A stretch of 64,000 bases of DNA from Megalopta genalis. Taxonomy: Eukaryota > Arthropoda > Insecta > Hymenoptera > Halictidae. The translations under genes were made by a program, and so were the position numbers. Shown here one piece after another: positions 1-10,446 of this stretch; position 1 is the first letter of the stretch, and each line of letters begins with the position of its first letter. The stretch lies in assembly GCF_051020955.1 (NCBI RefSeq), contig NC_135017.1, positions 27,002,689 through 27,066,688 of the forward strand. Direction: 5' to 3'. The notes beneath the pieces are model-generated. The model was not told where the DNA came from and did not search any database. It worked only from the letters and a program-made list of their open reading frames with translations.

Positions 1-230
1 TTGTGGCGCAAGTCTCATTTTCGAAAATGGCTTATGCTTTAAAATGTATTCTATACATGGCAAAATGTTGAACGAACAAGTGAAATAAATGTTAAAGTTA
101 CTATAAATTAAGTTAACTCTAAATTATCGTATTGATAAATTTGGCGAATAAACAATACACGTGTTAGTAAATAATAGCACTTCTTGTTTCTCACAATGAG
201 AAAAATGTGACTTACTATGATTCTAACCTA
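1..230 (+). mobile_element. MITE, GTGGCGTAAGTCAC family, left end cut by the window
   Basis: It opens inside the left terminal repeat (GTGGCGCAAGTCTCATTTTC) and ends with AATGTGACTTACTATGATTC, the inverted form with a 4-base loss. The interior (AAGTGAAATAAATGTTAAAG onward) matches the copies at 13714-13924 and, inverted, at 46141-46314. No coding capacity. Confidence 0.75.
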
Positions 231-239
231 TTGAAATGT

Positions 240-1050
240 TAACCGCAAAGTGGCACCCCAAAAACATTCATCGAAAAACATGATGTCTTTATGGAAGTAT
301 TAAAATTGGATGCACTCATTATCATTTTTATTTAGGTCTTGATGTATAGAAATTTTTAGTAAATCAATTATTAATAATATAAGTAATCAATTATTAATGT
401 CTACTCTCCAATGAAAATTAAATACATATACACATTAAATGCACACATACATACATTAAATACATATGCATAAACATACATTAAATGCATACATACATAC
501 ATACATTAAATACATATATACATAGATTAAATATATACATCCATGCATACATTAAATAATACATACATACATTAAATTATAGACTCATGCTTTGTGAAAA
601 CTTCGCATTTCTCTACTAAATTGTATTTTTATGTATCTCTTTCAACAAATATTAATCGCAAATTGGCACTAAAACACATTTCTCATTGGTGCTAAATAAC
701 CTTAAAAATTCAAAGGAAAACATAGTGGATTAACGAAAGTATTTTAATCGGATGTAGTCATTAACATTTTCATTTGTTTCACTTTCTGAAGATTCTTAGC
801 ACAGATCACAAATTTCAGTTCCCCGATCAAAAGATATAAATTCATACATTAAATTATAGACTCGTGCTTTGTAGAATCTTCGCATTTTTCTACTAAATTA
901 CACACCGATGTATCTCTTTGAACGAATGTTAATCGCAAAGTGGCGTCAAAGAACACATTTCCCACCGTTACAAAATAGCGCAAAAAATTCATCGAAAAAC
1001 ATGGTGTCTTTATGGAAGTATTCAAATTCGATATCCGAGGGAATATTGAA
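240..1050 (+). repeat. Three diverged tandem units (about 277 bp) with an inner ACATACATTAAA minisatellite
   Basis: The block AATCGCAAAGTGGC, followed by a segment ending in TCGAAAAACATGRTGTC and TTTATGGAAGTATT, recurs at about 241, 654 and 931. AGACTCRTGCTTTGT recurs at 581 and 858 (period 277). The first interval is longer because an ACATACATTAAAT-type minisatellite (about 420-575) sits inside it. ORFs here are chance. Confidence 0.75.
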
Positions 1051-1129
1051 AATTTGCAACTATTTACAGGAAGTGGCGGGAGAATGTTTACTCGCGGCGG
1101 GATTTCTTTAACGAAAAGGTCGCGGAATT

Positions 1130-1760
1130 CGTATCGGCGTGATTCGTGCATCGGCATCGTGCATCGGCATCGTGCACCACGTGCATCGGCCGAGGAGGAA
1201 GTGGTTCCTCGTCTCTATGAGCATTCCGCGACAAGATGGATGCAACGTCCTCGTTTCCCAGCGTTCTTTCCCCCCGCGCGACATCTTTATTTGCTTCTCT
1301 TCTGTCTCGCGGTATCTATATCGTCGGCCACGTAGTCCCGATGAATATTTATACAGCGAGATAGAGCCGCACCGAGGGAGAAAAGCGGTGCATCCAGGTT
1401 GCAACGGTGCAGCAACCTCCTGAAATCGAGTTCAACCGATACCGGGCCGCAGGTACGCGCGCGTATTATATTCCCACCCCCGCCGATTTCGAGCCGGCAG
1501 CTTCTTCGTGGGTAAACTCCGACTGTTCGCGGATCAATGCGTCCCGTTGTATGCTTTTGCCCGTTTTCCTGCTGCTGCGAAATTTTCCTGTAAAAAGTGA
1601 AAGCACGGCGTCGTTCCCCTACGTAACCGTATCCCCCCTCGATCGTCTCGCGAGCCGTAGGAAATGCGAAACAAAGTTTTATTGGGTGCTTCGCATTCGA
1701 CACCGCGGAAAAAGGTTATCGGTGAAATTCTTCGGCTCGATCTACTAGCTTCCCGATTCT
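1130..1760. other. CpG-rich block without a convincing gene
   Basis: GC content jumps and CpG is frequent. GCATCGGCATCGTGCATCGG at about 1149-1190 is a short tandem motif. Overlapping ORFs exist on both strands in several frames (up to 138 codons), none with recognisable content or splice-bounded structure. It could be a regulatory island or part of an upstream exon/5' UTR of the gene; this is unproven. Confidence 0.4.
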
Positions 1761-3020
1761 TTGGTATTTTCCTGACCGTTGGGTTTTCGGTCAACTTCGA
1801 TCCAATTTATCAAAAACTTCGCATAACTTATCGACATTCCAGGAGCCAGGGTAATTGTGTCAATTACGCCCGAAGTTATCGACAAGTTAAATAGTTCTTC
1901 TTACCTGTGCTATTAAAACATGCTTCTTAAAACATTTAACTTGCATGTCGATGTCTTTCATATAAGCGCGAGTTTGTTCGTAATTGAGATACATAAACAA
2001 CGCGATATATTTAGCAAAATATACGTAACAGTTCTTGAGCGAGTTGCTGCGCACTTAAAAAGATGGAAAGTTATTAATTACCGTGTATCACTTACCGAGC
2101 CTTTTCTAGTTGCTGCGTATGTTGATGGATGCCCTCGTTGAGATGGTCTTTTGCAAATTCATATGTTTAAAAGATGAGCTGCAAATTGAATTTTTATAGA
2201 TATTTATATTTGCATTTTATTCGGTGGGAATAAAAGTCGAGCGAACTCGCGTAAAAACACTGCGAAGGTTTTTCTGTGTGCGCACAGTTCGTTGCGTGCC
2301 AATTCGCTGGCCAGTTTGATAAATAGTTTCTTATTTACTTTGAAATATTTTGTAAACCGTATAATTTGTTGCATTTAATCTTTTGTTGACGAATTTTCGA
2401 GTTGGATGTGCCGGATACTCTCGCGCCGTGGCGCATAATCATATTCATACGTAACCTGATTAATTATCACCTCCCACAACCTTTTCATTCGAAATGCTTT
2501 GATGTAGTACACAGTTATCGCATATTCGATTAAACACGGGTATCGAATTAATATCCGTAAATCCAGTGGCAGTATTGCGTTTCCGATATAATCCGAACCA
2601 CTGTGATAATTTCATTTTTGTTCGAACTGGAACGTTTCTTAGGCACGTCAAACTTCATACGAGATTTATTACTGCAATTTCATAATTCTGCTGAAATTGC
2701 ATTGATCTTGACTGTATTCGTATAGTATATACTTAATAGTTGTTTCACTTTTAGGTAATTTTATAATATATTAATTAAATATATATATAAATATATATTC
2801 TTATAAAATTATGTAAAAGCGAAGCAACCAATAATTATTCGCATAATTATTTGAATCATTTTACTTATTTGAGAAAATAGATAGAAGAATGTATGGCGAG
2901 TAAAACATTATTCGAATAAATAGATAGAATAATTAAAATGTTTCATGCTACGTGTACCATCGATGGTATATGCTTATATGTTTATTTAATGCATAAAAAA
3001 GTAGCAAAATTAGAACTGTA
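1761..3020. other. AT-rich non-coding stretch
   Basis: I see nothing beyond short chance ORFs and an AT-rich simple run near 2760-2800. It probably belongs to the intron upstream of exon 1. Confidence 0.5.
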
Positions 3021-3025
3021 GAATT

Positions 3026-3152
3026 AATTTCCACCACAAGAATGGGTCATAATAAGTTAATAATATAAGTATAATATAAGTAATAATAAGTTAATAATAT
3101 AAGTTAATATATATAAAACAAACTTATTATGACCATTCTTGTGGTGGAAATT
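3026..3152. repeat. Near-perfect hairpin: 31-bp arms, 66-bp loop
   Basis: AATTTCCACCACAAGAATGG opens the left arm at 3026, and its reverse complement closes the right arm at 3152, with one base missing in the right arm (GACCATTC for GACCCATTC). The loop is AT-rich with repeated TAATATAAGT. It may be a tiny foldback/MITE or a small-RNA hairpin. Confidence 0.85.
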
Positions 3153-3259
3153 ATATATATATATATATATATGTAATTATGTACAATATATCAAGTTTTA
3201 GTACAATATCAAATGGCCAGTGTGAAAAGTCGAGTAAAAACAGCTCGGCACGGAACGTG

Positions 3260-3509
3260 TTAACCCCTTGGGTACATTTGTCGGCTGAGACTCGCCATGC
3301 ACTTGTTTTGCCTAAGTTACGGACGACGAGTATAATTCGTCATTCAAACTAGTTACTCAAACTTCTAATTACTATGAATATTATATCGCCCAAATGAATG
3401 AATTCTCACACAAAATCTGCCGCCTTTCTATACTATTTCGCGCATCAGCAAATTAAATCCGTTCCAAACGCAAGAATTTTGTCAAATAAATCTGTACCCA
3501 AGCGGTTAA
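3260..3509. mobile_element. TTAA-bounded MITE (TTAACCCCTTGGGTACA ends)
   Basis: Left end TTAACCCCTTGGGTACA and right end TGTACCCAAGCGGTTAA are inverted repeats flanked by TTAA. TTAA target duplication is typical of the piggyBac superfamily. It is 250 bp, non-coding, and related at its ends to the elements at 25532-26068 and 29076-29602. Confidence 0.75.
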
Positions 3510-3518
3510 TAATTAACA

Positions 3519-3617
3519 ATCGTTATTCGAATAAAATATTCGACTCAAAGGAATTCATTCGGAATTGATCTTAGACAAGTATTTATTCGAAACAATTCGA
3601 ATAACCTTGCCTAACAA
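3519..3617. repeat. ATTCGAAT-rich dispersed repeat, copy 1
   Basis: CGTTATTCGAATAAAATATT, then CGACTCAAAG, GAATTCATTCG and TATTTATTCGAAACAATTCG appear in the same order as in the copies near 16.8, 22.3, 31.0, 34.0, 37.9 and 38.4 kb. Confidence 0.75.
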
Positions 3618-3746
3618 TGCCCAACCTTGGTTTATACCACGACCGACGTTCCAGTCGACGCGTTGATCGATCACTCGTTAAATCTTCGAACGTCGACCGC
3701 GTCCCGCCTAATCCATGCTGATACGACTCCAAACAATCTTTTTCAG

Positions 3747-3997
3747 GGGCGCAAATGTCTCGATCCTGCATTTACGCAGCACTTCCGATCCGTGGGAAGT
3801 GGGTTCCCAAGGATCCGCGTACAGCGTCGGCAGCAATAAAAGCCAAAGCAGCGGCAGGGGAAAGCCGAGCGGGAACTCGCGAGGCTCGTACACGCGTGGC
3901 ACATCGATACCATCGTTAAAACGTCACGACACTACGGCATCGATATCGTCGACCTCGAGCTTGAAACAGCATCGACAGGACAGCCACGGGCAGGCAA
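3747..3997 (+). CDS. Internal coding exon 1 of a large Ser/Gln-rich protein gene (partial gene)
   Basis: This open stretch encodes about 83 residues rich in Ser, Gly, Arg and Lys, with the segment SIPSLKRHDTTASISSTSS. A strong 3' splice site precedes it: branch-like CTGATAC, then CAATCTTTTTCAG ending at 3746. The exon therefore starts at codon position 3. The 5' splice site is ambiguous. CAG|GCAAGT (exon end 3993, phase 0) would be a near-perfect GC-type donor. CAA|GTTAAG (exon end 3997, phase 1) is an ordinary but weak GT donor. The frame hits TAA at 4000-4002, so splicing must occur here if the exon is real. Its composition matches the next two exons, which supports one gene. No start codon is assigned because upstream exons must lie before the window or be unrecognised. 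The exon call is inference from splice signals and composition; no homology could be run. Confidence 0.6.
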
Positions 3998-4124
3998 GTT
4001 AAGCAATCCAAAATAGAAACACACGCGTGAGATTTTTTAAACAAATGTTTTTTTTCGGAGACGAGTTCCGGGGCCTCGATTTTCCGCACGTGAAACTATT
4101 TAGTTGTTGCAAAAAAATAATTGT

Positions 4125-4353
4125 GGTTTTTATTTTATTTTATTATTATTATTATTATATTATATTATTTTATTATTATTATTATTATATTATATTATTA
4201 TATATTATATATTATATATTATATTATATTATATTATTATATATTATATATTATATATTATATTATATTATATTATATATTATATTATATATTATATATT
4301 ATATATTATATATTATATATTATATTATATTATTATTTTATTTTATTTTTCAA
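4125..4353. repeat. TTA/TATAT microsatellite
   Basis: A long run of ATT and TATAT units. The 86-140-codon frames of Tyr/Ile here are pure low-complexity artefacts. Confidence 0.95.
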
Positions 4354-4858
4354 CTTTGGAGTAACATGTGGACGGTTCAGAAGTCAAACAGTGTTAGTCC
4401 ATTTTTCTTTGAAAATGAGTTACGAAGTGCAAACATGTCTTTGTTGTAGGAGCTTTCGGTCGATAAATCAATACAGTCGATTTCTTGATAAATAAACAAT
4501 AGATGGCTGCACTTATATTGACCATATAATGACTAAACAACATTCTTCAGAGGAAATTGGTTTTTCTAATAAAACATTGACATTTTTCTTTTGTTTCTCT
4601 TCTGGTTAAGTTCATTCGTACGTCTTCTTATAATAAAAATCGTGCTTTGTATTGTTAATGGCATCGTTATTTTTTTACTGCTAATTTGCTAAATCCTTAT
4701 TTAACTGAATTTTAAGGTTAATGGACTTAACACCGATTGTGAATTTGAGCCATCCATATTATGATTTGTGATAGAAATGTCTGAATTTTTAGCTTTCTTG
4801 CAACTCGCAAAAAAACATATTCTTCGAAGAACTACTTCGATAATAGTTTTAGATAATA

Positions 4859-4866
4859 ATAATATA

Positions 4867-4913
<47 letters not shown>
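4859..4913. repeat. (AT)n microsatellite
   Basis: A nearly uninterrupted TA run of about 50 bp in the intron between exons 1 and 2. The flanks 4354-4858 and 4914-5573 hold nothing recognised. Confidence 0.9.
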
Positions 4914-4915
<2 letters not shown>

Positions 4916-5573
4916 ATCTCGTTATTGGACTCTGGATCTTCAAGCATTGATGATAAAAATACCTATGAAAAGTACATTGGATACATTAAAAGGATTGCAG
5001 TATATTCTGACGTTTTCCTCAATTTATTGAAATCATCAAAAGAAAGAATATATTTTTAATTAATTTCTGTTGCTTATGATTCGGACAATATTTATTTTGC
5101 ATCAAGATTCACAGTCTAGTCGTAAGATAACGTCAGCGCACGTCTTTTTCTTCGAGACTTTCACAGAATTTTTTAAATTGAATTGTTGAAGTTATAAATA
5201 ATTGCTTGAAGTTTGGATCGATGAGAACCGCAATTATTTTTCCATCAAACTAATAGAAAATGGCGCATCAAATTTGTTGACCGTCTTATAGTTTCTGAAA
5301 CAAAAACAGTACAAAAATTTGATAAGTAAACCTCGTTAAAGTTTTTTGACCTTTTTCCGAAGACGGATCGAACATCTGCAGCGTTGTTTAATACTCGAAC
5401 AAATTAATATTAATATCTGATAGCACGAAAATGTAGGGATAAAGGATAGCTGATACTTGAACGCTGATGATCGAACGATCAGAATGGCCAGGCGCTCGAC
5501 GATCAAAGTGAATTGCATTGAGATTATGTTTTCATATTTCCATATTTCCAATAAAATTTCAAATTCCCAGAAG

Positions 5574-6053
5574 GCTTGTCATTCAGAGTCAAATAAATTC
5601 GTTTACTGAGAATGAAAGGGAAAGTTAAGTACTATATTTACATTGTAAATATCTGTCTTTTACATACGTAAATGTCTCTATTATATTTCACTCGCTACTT
5701 ATGAAAATCATACGAGTCTGGATACTTTATATAATTGAGCAATAAGATAAATATCAATTAGGACAATTATCCAATAGGATAGAAGTACACTTACTATTCT
5801 TAAAAAATTTAACCTTGTCATTCAGAATCAAATAAATACTTATACTGAGAATGAAAGAGAAAGTTAAGCACTATATTTACATTGTAAATATCTGTCTTTT
5901 ACATACGTAAATGTCTCTATTATATTTCATTCGCTACTTATAAAAATCGTACGTACAAGTCTGGATACTTTATATGATTGAGCAATAAGATAAATATCAA
6001 TTATAGGACAATTATCCAATAGGATAGAAGTACACTTACTATTCTTAAAAAAA
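5574..6053 (+). repeat. Tandem duplication, period about 240 bp
   Basis: CTTGTCATTCAGARTCAAAT starts both units (5574 and 5815). They stay closely matched through ACATACGTAAATGTCTC and GATAGAAGTACACTTAC to CTATTCTTAAAA. Small indels (GTAC insertion, TATA insertion) distinguish them. The second unit ends right at the pyrimidine-rich zone before exon 2. Confidence 0.92.
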
Positions 6054-6139
6054 TGTCTGCCCAAATACATTTCCCAATATCATTCCAATTACCTTCAAAT
6101 TACCTCGTCTAGACAAAAACCCACGAAAACTCCTCTCAG

Positions 6140-7885
6140 CCTTCCAAATAGCTGCCTCGAAAATAATTGACCGTGTTAACACTTCAAAAGAACCGAAAAG
6201 AGCCGCTACGAGTATGATTAAAAAGCTTCTCAGGAAACTTCCTAGAATCTTGACACAGAGTTCCAAAAGTGTCCTCGAGAAGTCTTTGAAGTTCCATAGC
6301 CCGACGCCGGCTCGGCAGATTTCCACCTCGAATTTTGATCGTCGACGCGGTCCGTTGGTCTCGCTCGGTCCTAATCCTGGGTCCAACCGATGGGTTTGCG
6401 GACAGGTGGCGAGCTCTCGTCGTCGAGAATCCTCGAATTCGTTCCTGTCCGGCAACAGCGGCACATCGGGCGAGCTGTTCATCAGCGGGGACTGCGGCCG
6501 AGAGCTGTCTCCGGTGCGATGGTGCGACAGAGAGGTGGACGGCGTGTATCTGGGTCGCTCGGGATGGGTGCAGGTGCAGCAGCGATCCCTGGACGAGAAT
6601 CGGCGGATCAGCTACGAGAGCAGCCTGGTGACCGCGACGACGGGCACGCTGCCGTTGCCGCGACGAGTCGCCGTCAAATTGGCGAACTACCACTGCAACA
6701 GCGAGCCGGGAAAATGTCCGCAGGAGTTCTCGAGGGTGGACAGCCAGCGACCGGACTACCTGGCGTTGCACGGCCAAGAGTACGAGTCGGTGGCCAGCAG
6801 CGCGTGCACGTCGCCGCACAGCATCCCGGAGTCGTACTCGCCGCCGTCGATCACGCCGATCATCTCGCCTCCGCCGGCGTTCCAGGACGCGGTGGGGAAA
6901 AAGTCCACGGCGAGGCACTCGTCCGGCCGTGGCCACTACGGGAAGGCTCCGTTCTTGCCCCGGTCGAACGCCATAGTGGACAGCGACATCATCAGCCCGC
7001 CTCCGTCGCCGCCGCACCAGATCAACTGGAGCTCCTTGCCGTCTTCCTCGCGCAAGTCTGCTGGCACGCCATCCAGGCCTCGAAGGCAGAACACAGCTGG
7101 TAGTCAGCAACAGCAGCAGCAGCAGCAGCAGCAGACGCAACAACAGCAACAGCAGCAACAACAGCAGCAGCAACAGTACCGAATGGCGCAGGCTAAATCG
7201 TTAGAGGATCCTTCTTCGACGAGAAGGACGCAATTCGTTCAAAGGTACATGGAGTCCTCTAGCTCCTCGTCCTCTTCCATGGGCTTCAGGAGCCTGGACA
7301 GCTGCGTCCAGAGATCCACTATGCCCAGGCTATCCGAGAACACGGACTCCTCGGTGGAGGGCTACGACGACGGCGACGACGAGGACGACAATCCCAGCTC
7401 GTCCTTGAACCTGAGCTTAGTCTCGTCGTCGATCATAGCGCTGAACTCGTCCAACGAGTCGATCCGAGCGAACGGGGAGAGGATCTCGCCGAACAGGCAG
7501 GGCCGTCATCATAGGAGTCAGCAGGGCTTGAGAAGATCTCCCGGCTCGACCGAGTCCGGGAAACAGTTGTCCTTCAATTCACCATCGTCCTCCTCATCGT
7601 CGTCGAGCAGCAACGATCGGCAGGCTAGATCGCCGACACCGAATCCTTTTAGACGCGGAGCCGCTGCCAGGCAACACCAGAGCGCCAGGACGACCCAAGT
7701 GTCCCCTGAATCCCATCAGTCCCGAGTAAGGAGATCCAGGAGTCTTCAATTACCCGAGAAGAGGTCCCCCGGAGCGCAAGCACCGAGCAGGGATCACTCG
7801 AGAGAGACTAACGAGCCCCATAGAGTCGTTGTTAAAATCTCCAATGATCGGGCCGGCGATAGGAAACGCCACACGCTTCAGAACA
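6140..7885 (+). CDS. Internal coding exon 2: Ser/Pro-rich with first polyglutamine tract
   Basis: The reading frame is open from 6049 to 7959, far longer than chance here, and encodes about 580 residues up to the donor A|GTACGT at 7886 (phase 1). Visible features are a GRSGWVQVQQRSLDENRR segment near 6550-6605, proline motifs SITPIISPPPAF and IISPPPSPPH, a glutamine tract of 10 Q, one Thr, then 13 Q (7105-7176), poly-Ser runs, an acidic stretch YDDGDDEDD near 7363-7389, and a basic Ser/Arg-rich end. No enzyme domain is seen, and most of it looks disordered, as in a scaffold or regulatory protein. The start is uncertain. A pyrimidine-rich acceptor ends at 6139 and another at 6112 (both phase 1, matching the GT donor of exon 1). 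Acceptors at 6258, 6318 and 6405 (phase 0) would match the GC donor. ATG 6214 is internal and need not be a start. Confidence 0.82.
7105..7176 (+). repeat. CAG/CAA trinucleotide tract coding polyglutamine
   Basis: Ten Gln codons (one CAA among CAG), one ACG (Thr), then 13 mixed CAA/CAG codons. CAA interruptions are numerous in the second half and nearly absent in the first, so the first half is the likelier site of length change. Confidence 0.95.
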
Positions 7886-8982
7886 GTACGTACTACTTAT
7901 CTTTTTTACTCCTTATCTCTTTTGCTTTTGTACATTTTTTAGATAATATTGCGTTATAAGGGAAAGTACCCATTATGGAACGCCTTCCAAGGAGCGTAAA
8001 ATTATCATCGACTTTATTAAACTTGAAACTTGGATGCCAACTGTTTCTTAAATAGGGACAATATAAAATTGAACATATACATATACAGTGTGGAACAGTG
8101 TGGTCTACACGTATATTGGCAAACATAAACTATCATACGTTAACGAGTCTGACTGATGAAGGTTTCTAGTAATAACTTTTTAAGCATGATTGCTATCCCA
8201 TTCTTTTAAATCGGAATAAATCTTTGGTCGCTTGTGATCAACATTTAAACACTCAAGTAATCGTAGATATAGAAAAAATGAAGATTTTCTTTTAGGGTTA
8301 TTAATCATTGGAACTTGAAAAAAATGGTGTGGCATTGGAATGTGTGGCATAAGGAATTTTCTTAATAGTTGATGGAGCGAGTTTGTTCTGTAAAATAATC
8401 TTTGAAGATTGAGATTTGCATAAAGATCAACAATAATTATTAACCAAATGCAATTCTCTGATATAATATAAATGAGTGTCTCCAAAATTTCTCTAAATGG
8501 GTGTATCAATTTTATATTATCGCGATAGCTCTCGTCGAACCGAATAACATTTATTAAATTCGTTTAAAGTTATATACTACATAAACACTAATTGCACACA
8601 AGCAATTTCCAAAATCTTTTACACAAGAAAATAGATGGCCCACTGAAAACTAAAAATAACTCGAAGCGCTGTCTACAAATTAATTTCCCTGTCCATCGGA
8701 GACTTTATTTTCTAAACATTGACCTTTCGTTGCACAATTCAAGCAGCTTCAGCAATGCGCCAAAATTTGTTCCACGAGTGTACAAGCACGCAGATTGGTC
8801 TCGTGTCACGGATTATTTTAGCGGCAAGAAAAGCGTAGGAGTGTAAAATAAATACAGTCAACGGTGGTCTCGCGTCGATCGAGTCATCCGCTCGAGTCTT
8901 TCCGTCCTATAAGTGGATTTCAATACAAAACGGTTGATACGTTCACCTGTATGTGTATATGCGTGTGTACGTGTGTTCCCAG
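7886..8982 (+). other. Intron between coding exons 2 and 3
   Basis: This 1,097-bp AT-rich segment starts GTACGT and ends TTCCCAG. The phases on both sides agree (1 and 1). Only short chance ORFs are present. A (GT)-like ATGTGTATATGCGTGTGTACGTGTG run lies just before the acceptor, where it may act as the polypyrimidine-poor but U-rich tract. No repeat family was recognised inside. Confidence 0.8.
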
Positions 8983-9181
8983 GAAAAGCGCAGTCGACCG
9001 AGGACGCGTTGAACGAGGAGCTTCTCCGCGAGACGGAGACGGTAACCGAGTTTCTTTACGGCACAAGAAGCCGCGCGGTGCCGAGGAATCTTCTCTCGAC
9101 TCGTTTCGAGCGTCGGGATGAGAGTCAGGAGCAAAGACGGAGCAATCCGAGCACCTACGACGTTTACTTTATTTCGTCGAA

Positions 9182-9212
<31 letters not shown>

Positions 9213-10246
9213 CAGCAACAACAGCAACAACAACAACAGCCATCGGCCAAGACGAGTGGTACTTCTATGCAGCAACCTCCACAATCGTCTCAGCAATCTC
9301 AACAATCTTCGCAACAAAGCTCGCAGCAATCTCAGCAGCAACAGCCGCAGCAACAACAGCAATCTCGACGGCCGAAGACGCTGCAGCGGGGTGCAACGAC
9401 CCCAAACGCTAGCGCGTCCTCGTCGAGCCACGACTTTTGCATCAGCCCGGACACGAAGTTGCGCTGCAACAGCAGCACCTGCGATTTTTGGCCGCATTGT
9501 TCGCAGAGGGACACTCTGTACTCGCCTAACCAGGTCCCGGTGTTCATGAAGCTGTCCCAGAGCTACCCGGCTCATCAGAGGATCCCCACGGACGCCGGCA
9601 GTCACACGAGCAGAGGCAGCGCCAGCTCGTCCCCGGCCTCGTTAGAGCGGATGGACGATAGAGAGTACCGGGACCGCGAGAACTCTCGGAAGAGCCGAGC
9701 GAACCGTGATCAAAACAACCCGAAATATCAGGAGAGACAGCCGAAGAGCGTGCTGAAGCAATCGAACCGGTGGTCGCCGCTCGAAGGCTCCAATGGGAAT
9801 ACCCCTTCCTCCGTCGAGAAGAGGGAGCACCACCGGTTCTACAGGAAACCGGAGTTCGCCGGCAGCTTCGAGGGCTGCGACGCCAAGGACAGGAAGGTGT
9901 CGCCGGTCCAGGGAAAGGGGATCGCGAATAGATCGCCCAGCGGGCAGGCCGCGTCCTCCTCGACCACCTCGTCCTCGTCCAGCAGCGACATCTGGGTCAC
10001 CACGTCCGATCGAACGGTCACCAAGAGTCCCAGGAACGCGAAAAGTTCCGGCGCCTCGACTCCCATGGAGGATGCCGTGATCGGCTCCCTGAAGACGCTG
10101 ATGGAGCCGCCTAAGGACGGCATGCTGTCCAGGCCTGGCAGCGCTCCCACCAGGGCCGATGATTCATTGCCGGCCGAGATCTGCCTGGATCCTCATCAAC
10201 GCTCCTTGTCCCTGCCGAAATCGTTCCTGGCGCACAACACCGACGG
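8983..10246 (+). CDS. Internal coding exon 3: second polyglutamine tract and Cys/Trp island
   Basis: The acceptor TGTGTTCCCAG ends at 8982. The exon starts at codon position 2, exactly complementing the phase-1 end of the previous exon (junction codon AGA). It encodes about 420 residues. A conserved-looking start (STEDALNEELLRETETVTEF, then LYGTRSRAVPRNLL) leads to a 19-Gln tract (9183-9239), a longer Gln/Ser-rich zone to about 9364, and a compact island with four Cys and a Trp (FCISP, LRCNSST, CDFWPHC) near 9436-9507. Long Ser/Arg/Pro-rich sequence follows, ending RSLSLPKSFLAHNTDG. The exon closes at CGG|GTGAGT (phase 2), a consensus donor, so the protein continues. Function is not recognised; a cytoskeletal or signalling scaffold would fit the composition, but that is only inference. 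The frame runs 5 bases into the intron before TGA. Confidence 0.85.
9183..9239 (+). repeat. CAG/CAA tract coding 19 glutamines
   Basis: A pure CAG block is followed by CAA-rich codons, all encoding Gln. It lies between SSK and PSAK in the protein and is followed by a looser Gln/Ser-rich zone. Confidence 0.95.
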
Positions 10247-10252
10247 GTGAGT
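10247..10252 (+). promoter_or_regulatory. Consensus 5' splice site opening a very long intron
   Basis: CGG|GTGAGT follows the last recognisable exon in phase 2. No downstream exon with matching phase and composition was found up to 64000, so the intron is probably more than 53 kb long or the next exon is too small to see. Confidence 0.8.
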
Positions 10253-10446
10253 CCTTCGCTTTTGCTTTCTATACTGCTTCGTTGCGGACCTTTTGTCTAT
10301 ACGAGAGACCGGCGAACTTGTTTATCACTGTCAGTAAGCATCGCCGGCAGCAAGCAAGTACGATGTTTTAAAGCTTTCCTTTAGTCAGGCATTCGCACAA
10401 AACAATGGAAAATACCGGAATTATATCCGTCATTTTTGGGTGTACG

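Larger units (their letters stand above)
3998..6139 (+). other. Intron between coding exons 1 and 2 (boundaries tentative)
   Basis: The intron is about 2.1 kb and strongly AT-rich. It contains a long ATT/TATA microsatellite at 4125-4353, an (AT)n run at 4859-4913 and a 240-bp tandem duplication at 5574-6053 that ends immediately before the pyrimidine-rich acceptor region. The donor could instead be the GC at 3994, and the acceptor could be 6112, 6258, 6318 or 6405. Confidence 0.5.

Noticed and set aside
4027..4495. Three overlapping Tyr/Ile frames
   Set aside because: Translation of the TTA/TATAT microsatellite in all three phases.
6184..7173. 329-codon minus-strand frame beginning with a Leu run
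   Set aside because: It is the antisense of the CAG tract and GC-rich exon 2. The sense frame has splice sites in phase and coherent composition.
8943..9605. 220-codon minus-strand frame rich in Leu/Arg
   Set aside because: Antisense shadow of exon 3 and its polyglutamine tract.
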